Below, piece after piece: positions 1-6,255 of a stretch of DNA of 8,872 bases (position 1 is the first letter of the stretch; each line of letters begins with the position of its first letter). Location: positions 1 to 8,872 of the forward strand of contig CAIWTG010000074.1 of assembly GCA_903915565.1 (NCBI GenBank), written 5' to 3'. The stretch is from an uncultured Chloroflexota bacterium. Lineage in GTDB: Bacteria > Chloroflexota > Dehalococcoidia > Dehalococcoidales > RBG-16-60-22. The translations under genes were made by a program, and so were the position numbers. Below the pieces are notes generated by a model. The model worked only from the letters and a program-made list of their open reading frames with translations. It made no database searches and was not told where the DNA came from.

Positions 1-31
1 GATTACTTTTAACTTACTTTTAATCATAACT

Positions 32-637
32 TTATTTTACCTCAAACATATTAAGCTGCTGCGGTTCAGGTTTTACTTCTTCAACCGTATTCATTTCCGC
101 AATCAGCCTTGGGATTTTCTGCATGTCGGCTTCAATTTCCTTGCGCAAACTACCCTGATGCAAAGCCGCCGCCGGATGGTACATGGCAAAATAAACCATG
201 CCTTCGTGCTTAACCGCCGTGCCGTGTATCTTGCTGATGGTTTTACCCGGGAAATATTTTGCCATAGAATATCGCCCCAATGTGACAATCATCTTGGGCT
301 TGATGAGGCCGATCTGACTTTCCAGCCAAGGCGCGCAGTTCTGGATTTCCGTCGGCAGGGGGTCACGGTTATCCGGTGGGCGGCACTTGATAACGTTAGC
401 GATATAAACTTGCTCGCGTTTCAGGTTTATCGAGGCTAAAAGCTGGTCGAGAAACTGCCCTGCCTGCCCTACAAAAGGACGTCCCTGCTGGTCTTCGTGC
501 CAGCCGGGGGCTTCACCAATGAACATAATTTCGGCGTTTTCAGCGCCTTCACCGGGGACCACTTTTGTTCGCAAGCGGGCAATATCACATTTATGGCATA
601 AAGCAATTTGCTGACTTAGTTCAGTCAAAGCTGACAT
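32..637 (-). CDS. udg: Family 4 (UdgA-type) uracil-DNA glycosylase, iron-sulfur cluster
   Basis: This enzyme removes uracil from DNA, formed by cytosine deamination or misincorporation, and so starts base excision repair in the cytoplasm. With the start at 637 the protein has 201 residues, normal for family 4. Four cysteines at 14, 17, 85 and 101 match the 4Fe-4S ligands (CHKC, IKCRPPDNR, NCAPWL). Motif A is GEAPG at 41-45, followed by GRPFVGQAG; motif B is HPAAALH at 154-160. An in-frame GTG at 664 would add nine residues, but it has no ribosome site and sits inside the spacer of a good promoter-like element (655-683), so the ATG at 637 is preferred. The C-terminal tail, about 15 charged and Gln-rich residues past the fold, ends in QLNMF (194-198), resembling a beta-clamp binding peptide. 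It is the last gene of the minus-strand run. No clear terminator is seen in bases 1-31. Family assignment is firm; the tail function is inferred. Confidence 0.95.
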   Translation of the reverse strand: MSALTELSQQIALCHKCDIARLRTKVVPGEGAENAEIMFIGEAPGWHEDQQGRPFVGQAGQFLDQLLASINLKREQVYIANVIKCRPPDNRDPLPTEIQNCAPWLESQIGLIKPKMIVTLGRYSMAKYFPGKTISKIHGTAVKHEGMVYFAMYHPAAALHQGSLRKEIEADMQKIPRLIAEMNTVEEVKPEPQQLNMFEVK

Positions 638-654
638 GTCGTAATCTCTAAACA

Positions 655-683
655 ATGATAACACTGGGGATAGGTCAAGTCAA
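655..683 (-). promoter_or_regulatory. Sigma70-type promoter for the uracil-DNA glycosylase gene
   Basis: Read on the minus strand, TTGACT (683-678) is followed by a 17-base spacer and TATCAT (660-655). Each hexamer matches the sigma70 consensus at five of six positions. Transcription would begin near 648-649, about 11 bases before the ATG at 637. The promoter lies in the gap after the rhodanese gene, so the repair gene could be expressed apart from the biosynthetic operon. It also places the upstream GTG (664) outside the transcript from this promoter. Prediction from sequence only. Confidence 0.5.
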
Positions 684-705
684 TGAAACTAAGGCATAGT
701 TGAGC

Positions 706-1212
706 TTATTTAACCAACGGCAGTCCCGCCGCCACCCACGCAATAGTCCCGCTGTTCATATTAATGACGAAAGAAAATCCAATCTCTTCCATGATGTCAC
801 GGGCAATGTCGCTGCGTATACCCGTCCTGCAATAGACGATATATGTCAGGTTTTTATTAAGCTCCCCTAATTGAGCCAGAATATCTCCGGCGTTAACGTC
901 GATGTTTTTAGCATTTTCTATGTGCCCCTCCGCAAACTCCTCCGGTGAACGGACGTCAATTATTATCAGATTGTTAAAAAATAGGATGTCGTTGATAATG
1001 GCGTAGGCTTCTTCTACCGAGACGTCTTTAATCGGCTTCCCGGTTGATGTATCAATGACTGTCACCGGCTTGTTTATATCAACGACACCCCAAGCCCACC
1101 GGGATGCTGGGGTGGTCGTTGTCGTAGGAGTATTATTGCCACAGCTGTTAAAAGTTATAACCGAAGCTAATAATACTATCAACAAAACGATAAATAAAAA
1201 CCGTTTTTTCAT
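706..1212 (-). CDS. Rhodanese-domain lipoprotein (extracytoplasmic sulfurtransferase-like)
   Basis: The 168-residue product begins with a signal peptide: KKR at 2-4, a hydrophobic stretch at about 5-20, then FNSC with Cys24 as probable lipidation site. The -3 residue of this lipobox is Phe rather than the usual Leu, so the lipoprotein call is probable, not certain. A Thr-rich linker (30-34) follows, then a single rhodanese domain from about residue 65 to the end. The domain shows DVRSPEEF (86-93), GHIENAKNI (97-105) and the active-site loop CRTGIR (128-133) with catalytic Cys128. Rhodaneses carry sulfane sulfur on this Cys as a persulfide; the natural donor and acceptor here are unknown. The ATG lies four bases after the serA stop codon with only a weak ribosome site, suggesting translational coupling to serA. 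Some single-domain rhodaneses act in redox or arsenate chemistry instead. Confidence 0.88.
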   Translation of the reverse strand: MKKRFLFIVLLIVLLASVITFNSCGNNTPTTTTTPASRWAWGVVDINKPVTVIDTSTGKPIKDVSVEEAYAIINDILFFNNLIIIDVRSPEEFAEGHIENAKNIDVNAGDILAQLGELNKNLTYIVYCRTGIRSDIARDIMEEIGFSFVINMNSGTIAWVAAGLPLVK

Positions 1213-1216
1213 GGTT

Positions 1217-2809
1217 CTAAAGAGCTACCAATTTCACCGACTTAACCTCGGGCAGCGCCATGATTTTCTGCTGGGCTTCGACCGGCAGCGGCTCATCGAG
1301 AATCAAGACAAGCAGCGCCTGCCCCCGCGGCTTTAGACGCCCCAGGTGCATGGAGCTGATATTAACGTTGGCGTCGCCGGTGATTTTGCCTACTGAACCG
1401 ATAAAACCGGGGCGGTCGTGATGGTCGCTGAAGAGGAAGTAAGCGCCGGGTGTGGGCACAATATCCAGCCAGTAATCGTTAACCCGCACGATGTGCGATT
1501 CACCGTTCATAATGGTGCCGGCAACCGTCCAGACTCCCGTTGTCGTCGTGATTTCTACGGTGAGGAGACTGGTGTAATTGGCGCAATTGGTATCCTTTTC
1601 TTCAATTATCGTCAGGCCGCGTTTGGCGGCAATCACATTGCAGTTAACAATATTAACGCGCTCCTCGCTATAACCGGAGAGCAAACCGCCGACCACCGCC
1701 GCTTTCAGGACGTTGGTGTCGTAATTGGCGATGTCGCCGTTATAAATAATACGAATAGATTTTGACTGCCCTTCGGCAAGCTTGTAAGCGAGTATGCAAA
1801 TTGTTTTAGCCAGCTTAAGGTAAGGTGTTAATGCCGTCAGCGTTTCCGACGGGATATAAGGAACGTTAATCGCAGCGCGCACAGGCAAGCCCTTAAACAT
1901 GTCGGCTATCTGCTCGGCAACATCACGCGCGGCTAATACCTGCGCCTCGGTGGTAGACGCCCCGAGGTGGGGCGTCACGATTATTTTATCCTCTTTAAAA
2001 AGGATGCTGTCGGTGCACGGCTCTTTATCGAAGACGTCTACGGCGGCGCCGGCGACACGCTTTTCGTGTATCGCCTTGACCAGTTCGGCGTCGTCAATCA
2101 GGCCGCCGCGGGCACAGTTGACAATGCGCATATTAGGTTTGGACAACGCTAATTCCTTCTTCCCGATATAGCCCTTGGTCTGAGGGGTTAGCGGTATGTG
2201 CAGGGTGATAAAGTCGCTTTCCTGCATTAGCTGCTTCAACTCTACCAGCGTAACGCCTATTTTTTTGGCATATTCCTCCGAAACCAGCGGGTCGATGCCG
2301 ATGAGGCGCATATCGAAAGCCTGCATGCGCTTGGCAACCTCCGACCCCACATTCCCCAGCCCGATGATGCCCAGCGTCTTACCCCTCAACTCCGTGCCCA
2401 TAAAGTCGTTGCGTTTCCACTGGCAGCTTTTGAGCGAGGCGTTGGCCTGCGGGATGTTGCGTGCCATAGCCAGCATTAATGCGATGGTATGCTCGGCGGC
2501 AGAGACTGTATTGCCCGTGGGTGCGTTAACGACCACCACGCCGCAGCGGGTGGCGGCTTCAACGTCCACGTTGTCGATACCGACGCCGGCGCGGGCGATA
2601 ATCTGCAGTTTTTTACCGGCTTCGATTATTGGCGCCGTAACCTTGGTTTGACTACGCACCATCAAAGCATCGTAATCGCCGATGATGGCGATAATTTCGT
2701 CGGGCTTAAGGCCAACCTTATAATCTACCTGCGCTTCTTTACGGAGGGGTTCAAGGCCTTCCTCGGAAATTTCGTCGGTAACTAATACTTTCTTACGCTT
2801 TTCAGCCAT
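1217..2809 (-). CDS. serA: D-3-phosphoglycerate dehydrogenase, long form with ACT domain
   Basis: SerA oxidises 3-phosphoglycerate to 3-phosphohydroxypyruvate with NAD+, the first step of the phosphorylated serine pathway. The 530-residue length is that of the long bacterial type. The catalytic and NAD-binding region covers about 1-320: nucleotide loop GLGNVG at 150-155, acidic Asp173 after the second strand, and the catalytic set Arg234 (NCARGG), Glu263 (DKEP) and His281 (TPHLGAST). An intervening substrate-binding domain runs from about 320 to 450, and a C-terminal ACT domain from about 455 to 530 (DRPGFIGSVGKI). The ACT domain usually mediates feedback inhibition by L-serine, so control is probably allosteric. 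The ATG has an AAGGA ribosome site seven bases upstream. It follows the aminotransferase gene by 16 bp and precedes the rhodanese gene by 4 bp. No substitutions at key residues are seen. Confidence 0.98.
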   Translation of the reverse strand: MAEKRKKVLVTDEISEEGLEPLRKEAQVDYKVGLKPDEIIAIIGDYDALMVRSQTKVTAPIIEAGKKLQIIARAGVGIDNVDVEAATRCGVVVVNAPTGNTVSAAEHTIALMLAMARNIPQANASLKSCQWKRNDFMGTELRGKTLGIIGLGNVGSEVAKRMQAFDMRLIGIDPLVSEEYAKKIGVTLVELKQLMQESDFITLHIPLTPQTKGYIGKKELALSKPNMRIVNCARGGLIDDAELVKAIHEKRVAGAAVDVFDKEPCTDSILFKEDKIIVTPHLGASTTEAQVLAARDVAEQIADMFKGLPVRAAINVPYIPSETLTALTPYLKLAKTICILAYKLAEGQSKSIRIIYNGDIANYDTNVLKAAVVGGLLSGYSEERVNIVNCNVIAAKRGLTIIEEKDTNCANYTSLLTVEITTTTGVWTVAGTIMNGESHIVRVNDYWLDIVPTPGAYFLFSDHHDRPGFIGSVGKITGDANVNISSMHLGRLKPRGQALLVLILDEPLPVEAQQKIMALPEVKSVKLVAL

Positions 2810-2825
2810 AGGAGCATCCTTAATT

Positions 2826-3917
2826 TTATTTCTTAAAACCGGCTTCGGGTAATGCCTTTTCGATTGCCGAGAGTATTTCTTTTACGTCCTTTTCGTTGAT
2901 AAGGCCGAGGTGACCGATGCGGAATATTTTGCCGTCGAGGGTTTGCTGGCCGCCGGCCAGGACGACCTTGTATTTTTCGCGGCAAATCTGGCGGAATTTC
3001 TTGCCGTCCAGACCTTCCGGAATGCCCACGGAAGTGACGGTGTTGGAAGCATGGGCGGGGTCGGCAAAGAGGGGCAGCCCCAGCTTTTTAATGCCTTCGC
3101 GGGTTAAATTACCGATGCGCGCGTGCCGCTCAAAGATATTGTCGATACCCTCTTTCAGCATCATTTGGAGGGCGACTTTAAAGGCGTAGACAATGGAGAT
3201 TGCCGGCGTCCAGGGATTTTCTTTCTTTTCATCGTAGTTTTTCTTGGCGCGGACAAAGTCCCAGTAAAAATTGGGCATTTTGGCGGTTTCGCGGGCCTTC
3301 CAACCTGCCGTGCTGACGCTGACCATCGCCATGCCGGGCGGCACCATCCAGCCCTTCTGTGAGCCGGAAACGGCCACGTCAACCCCCAGTTCGTCCACGG
3401 CTAAAGGCAGCGACCCCATGCCGCTGATGGAATCCACAATCAGTAACTTCCCCGCATCTTTAACTACCTTGGATATGGCTTTCATATCGTTAGTGACACC
3501 GGTGGAAGTCTCATTATGGGTCACCATGACTGCTTTCACAGCGGGGTTATCGTTAATAGCTTTCTTCACAGTGTCCGGGTCGGCGGCTTTGCCCCATTCC
3601 ACCTTCAAATTGACTACATCCGCCCCGAAGGTCTTGGCGATGGTTGCCCACCGGTCGCCGAAGACGCCCATGGAGACGGAAAGAACCTTATCACCGGGAG
3701 ACATTGTGTTGACCACAGCGGCTTCCAGTCCGCCGGTACCGGAACCGGTCAGCAGTAATAGGTCGCTCTTGGTCTGGAAGACTTTTTTCAGGTTCTCGGT
3801 CACTTCAGTGAGGAGTTCGTGAAACTCCGGACCGCGGTGGTTGACCATTTGCCAGCCCATGGCTTTTAATACCTCTGGTGGGCAGGGAGTAGGGCCGGGA
3901 ACGCGTAACTGTGTCAT
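2826..3917 (-). CDS. Class V PLP-dependent aminotransferase (alanine/serine-glyoxylate type; probable phosphoserine aminotransferase role)
   Basis: This 363-residue fold-type I aminotransferase resembles alanine-glyoxylate and serine-pyruvate aminotransferases more than classical SerC. Visible features are the cofactor phosphate loop GSGTGGLEA (58-66), HNETSTG (134-140), Asp162 in VDSISG that contacts the pyridine nitrogen, Lys188 in GSQKGW as the Schiff-base lysine, and Arg333 in FRIGHLG, which binds the substrate carboxylate. Position directly upstream of serA, 16 bp apart, suggests that it converts 3-phosphohydroxypyruvate and glutamate to O-phosphoserine. That role is inferred from context; serine-glyoxylate or alanine-glyoxylate transamination would fit the fold equally well. 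The ATG has GAGGAG about eight bases upstream, and the N-terminus LRVPGPTPCPPEV is the usual family start, so the start is secure. Confidence 0.93.
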   Translation of the reverse strand: MTQLRVPGPTPCPPEVLKAMGWQMVNHRGPEFHELLTEVTENLKKVFQTKSDLLLLTGSGTGGLEAAVVNTMSPGDKVLSVSMGVFGDRWATIAKTFGADVVNLKVEWGKAADPDTVKKAINDNPAVKAVMVTHNETSTGVTNDMKAISKVVKDAGKLLIVDSISGMGSLPLAVDELGVDVAVSGSQKGWMVPPGMAMVSVSTAGWKARETAKMPNFYWDFVRAKKNYDEKKENPWTPAISIVYAFKVALQMMLKEGIDNIFERHARIGNLTREGIKKLGLPLFADPAHASNTVTSVGIPEGLDGKKFRQICREKYKVVLAGGQQTLDGKIFRIGHLGLINEKDVKEILSAIEKALPEAGFKK

Positions 3918-3944
3918 GGTTTTTCTCCTCGAAAGTATTTTATC

Positions 3945-5153
3945 CTAAATGGTTTTTAAATAACGTCTCTTGCCGACTTTTATCGTGACGCTTTTAATGG
4001 CGTTTTGGTTGGCGTCGTCAATTTTCTTGCCGTCAACCGTGACTGCACCCTGTTTAATCAGGCGGATTGCTTCACTGCGGCTGGCGGCTAGACCGGACTG
4101 TGCCAGCAGCTGGCTGATGGTGATATTCCCCGATATTTTATATTCTTCTATCTCGTCCGGCAGCTCTTTGTTCTGTACCGTCTTTTCGAAATGCTCCTCG
4201 GCTTGTTGCGCGCTTTGCTCGCCGTGGTATTGTTTGACGATATCAAAAGCCAGTCGCTTCTTTAACGACATCGGGTTGGCGCCGCTTTCAATCTGTTTTT
4301 TCAACTCTGCCAGCTCTTCGGCTGTGATATCGGTCAGTAGTTCGTAATATTGCAGGAGGATGCTGTCCGGGATGGACATCGTCTTGCCGTAAATTGTTTC
4401 CGGCGGTTCATCAATGCCGATGTAATTGCCCCGGCTCTTGCTCATGCGGTCGGCGCCGTCAATGCCCACCAGCACCGGGAAGGTGAGGCATATCTGGGGC
4501 TTTTGCCCGTAAAACTCCTGGAGGCGACGGCACGCCATTAGGTTAAATAACTGCTCGGTGGCGCCCAGCTGTACGTCCGTCTTTAGTTGCACGGCGTCAT
4601 AACCCTGCGCCAGCGGATATAAGAACTCGCGCAGCCAGATGGGGTCGTTGCTTTCCAGGCGCTTTTGTATTCTGTCCCGCACCAGGAACTGCTGCACGGT
4701 AAAGCATGACGCCATGTTGATAACATCTTTAAAGGTCAGCTTGCTCAACCAATCATTGTTGTACCGTACCTGGGTCTTTTTCTTATCGAGGATTTTGAAA
4801 GCCTGTTCGGCATAGGACTGCGCGTTCTGTTTCACTCTCTCTTCTATCGCCGCCGAGCGCGCGGTGTCGCGGTCGCTGGGGTCGCCGATAAGCGTGGTAA
4901 ACGTACCGATGACGAAGTTAACGTCATGCCCGAAGTCCTGGAACTGCTTCAGCTTGCGCATGGTAATGGTATGTCCCAGGTGCAGGTCGGGGGCGGTGAC
5001 GTCATAGCCGCAGTAGACGCGCAGGGGGCGGTTTTCCTTTTTAGCTTCAGTCAGCCTCTGCCGTAGCTCCTTGGTCATCTGCTCTTTAATCTGCGGGTCG
5101 CCGAAGTCCGAACTCAGCATATAAGTGGCGACCTGTTTTTCTATATCATCCAC
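3945..5153 (-). CDS. tyrS: Tyrosyl-tRNA synthetase
   Basis: This class I aminoacyl-tRNA synthetase activates tyrosine with ATP and charges tRNA-Tyr in the cytoplasm. The 402-residue protein has the HIGH-type signature HLGH (58-61) within APDLHLGHT and a true KMSKS-type loop, RMSKS (236-240), which marks the TyrZ-like subgroup rather than the KFGKS form of E. coli TyrS. The tyrosine-site segment FLYPLAQGYDAVQLKTDVQ (177-195) is intact. A C-terminal S4-like RNA-binding domain (about 343-400) contains SRSEAIRLIKQGAVTVDGK. The start is GTG, with AGGAG eight bases upstream. The gene begins 15 bp after ribF and 27 bp before the aminotransferase gene, so it is very likely co-transcribed. No room exists for a T-box leader, so tRNA-sensing control of this gene is unlikely from this position. 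Confidence 0.98.
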   Translation of the reverse strand: MDDIEKQVATYMLSSDFGDPQIKEQMTKELRQRLTEAKKENRPLRVYCGYDVTAPDLHLGHTITMRKLKQFQDFGHDVNFVIGTFTTLIGDPSDRDTARSAAIEERVKQNAQSYAEQAFKILDKKKTQVRYNNDWLSKLTFKDVINMASCFTVQQFLVRDRIQKRLESNDPIWLREFLYPLAQGYDAVQLKTDVQLGATEQLFNLMACRRLQEFYGQKPQICLTFPVLVGIDGADRMSKSRGNYIGIDEPPETIYGKTMSIPDSILLQYYELLTDITAEELAELKKQIESGANPMSLKKRLAFDIVKQYHGEQSAQQAEEHFEKTVQNKELPDEIEEYKISGNITISQLLAQSGLAASRSEAIRLIKQGAVTVDGKKIDDANQNAIKSVTIKVGKRRYLKTI

Positions 5154-5168
5154 TAAATTTTCTCCTGA

Positions 5169-6101
5169 TTATTTCACGCAGTTAGCATCGAGTATTTTCT
5201 TGCCTTTTTGTATATCCTCGGCGACCTGTTTTTTAAGCTCGTCCGAGTTTTTAAATTTCTTTTCTTCGCGCAGCCTGGCAACAATGTCGAGCTGCAGGTC
5301 GGCGCCGTATAAATCCCCGTGATAATCTATCAAATACGCTTCTACTGTGCGCTGATTTGTCCCAAAGGTTGGGTTTTTCCCGATGTTAGTCATCGCCTCG
5401 TATTTATTGCCATTAAGGCGCGCCCAACTGGTATAAACGCCATCCGGCGGCAGCGCGTGTTCCGAAGCCACCTCCAGGTTAGCAGTTGGGAAACCCAGAC
5501 TCGCCCCGCGCCCACATCCCGCAACGACTTTTCCCGCGAGTTTAAAGGGACGCCCCATCAAGTTGCGGACTTTTTCCATATCGGCGTCAGCCAGCGCTTT
5601 CCTGATTGTCGTGCTGCTGACGACTTCGCCGTCCTTTAGCAGCGGCGGCACGATAATAACGTCAAAATTCATCTCTTTACCCAGTTTTTTCAAATTCTTC
5701 GTATCGCCTTCGCGGTCTTTACCGAGGGCGAAATCCTCGCCGATAACTAGGGCGCGCATTTTTAAATACTTTTGCATCAGCGTTAAGAACTGCCGCGGGC
5801 TCAATTGCGCCAGTTCCGGTGTGAACGAAAGCGGAATCACCATCGCCATGCCTGCCTGCTTTAAGAGCGTCAGTCTTTCCTTGATGTCCGTTAAAAACGG
5901 CAGCTTGCTGCGGTGCGAAAGCAGCTTTTCCGGGTTGTGCCGGAAGGTTACTACGCCGGATACCATCCCCCGTTTTTCCGCCTGATGCAACAACTCGGCA
6001 ATCAACTTTTGATGACCAAGGTGAACTCCATCAAAAACGCCGACGGACAGCACGGATTCTTTAGCGGATGAAAACCTGGCTAACTCTTCCTCAACCAGCA
6101 T
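5169..6101 (-). CDS. ribF: Bifunctional riboflavin kinase / FMN adenylyltransferase (FAD synthetase)
   Basis: RibF phosphorylates riboflavin to FMN and adenylates FMN to FAD. From the ATG at 6101 the product is 310 residues, the usual size. The N-terminal nucleotidyltransferase domain has FDGVHLGH at 23-30 and the SSTTIR motif at 162-167. The C-terminal kinase domain has GRGASLGFPTANL (197-209) with the PTAN nucleotide and metal motif at 205-208, and the probable catalytic base Glu254 in RTVEAY. Another in-frame ATG at 6173 would add 24 residues before the normal family start. I prefer 6101 because it has AGGAG with eight-base spacing, the domain begins at the expected distance, and a promoter-like element (6164-6192) overlaps the upstream ATG. 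That ATG does have GAGG four bases before it, so it cannot be excluded. No FMN riboswitch is visible upstream. Confidence 0.95.
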   Translation of the reverse strand: MLVEEELARFSSAKESVLSVGVFDGVHLGHQKLIAELLHQAEKRGMVSGVVTFRHNPEKLLSHRSKLPFLTDIKERLTLLKQAGMAMVIPLSFTPELAQLSPRQFLTLMQKYLKMRALVIGEDFALGKDREGDTKNLKKLGKEMNFDVIIVPPLLKDGEVVSSTTIRKALADADMEKVRNLMGRPFKLAGKVVAGCGRGASLGFPTANLEVASEHALPPDGVYTSWARLNGNKYEAMTNIGKNPTFGTNQRTVEAYLIDYHGDLYGADLQLDIVARLREEKKFKNSDELKKQVAEDIQKGKKILDANCVK

Positions 6102-6163
6102 GCCGGCAACTCCTGAAGCTGGCATATCCCAACTTGACGGAAACCGACCAGCTATATAATTTA

Positions 6164-6192
6164 ATGTTATCATATGACCTCATTAGCGTCAA
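6164..6192 (-). promoter_or_regulatory. Candidate sigma70-type promoter before ribF
   Basis: Read on the minus strand, TTGACG (6192-6187, five of six consensus positions) is followed by a 17-base spacer and TAACAT (6169-6164, four of six). Predicted initiation falls near 6157, giving a leader of roughly 55 bases before the preferred ribF ATG at 6101. The element overlaps the alternative ATG at 6173. If active, it would drive ribF, tyrS, the aminotransferase, serA and the rhodanese gene independently of the DUF1015 gene. The -10 match is only moderate. Confidence 0.38.
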
Positions 6193-6255
6193 ACGTAAAA
6201 CGATAGGAAAAATACGGTAATTTTGACCGGAAAAATCGATAAAATACGCGGCTTT

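Noticed and set aside
2196..2651. Plus-strand open frame of 151 codons opposite serA
   Set aside because: It is antisense to the NAD-binding domain of SerA and has no domain of its own.
3271..3822. Plus-strand open frame of 183 codons opposite the aminotransferase gene
   Set aside because: The opposite frame encodes all PLP-enzyme motifs without interruption; this one gives a low-complexity Ser/Thr-rich translation with no family resemblance.
6102..6255. FMN riboswitch or T-box leader upstream of ribF and tyrS
   Set aside because: The upstream gaps are about 154 bp and 15 bp. Neither shows conserved riboswitch elements, and the tyrS gap is far too short for a T-box.
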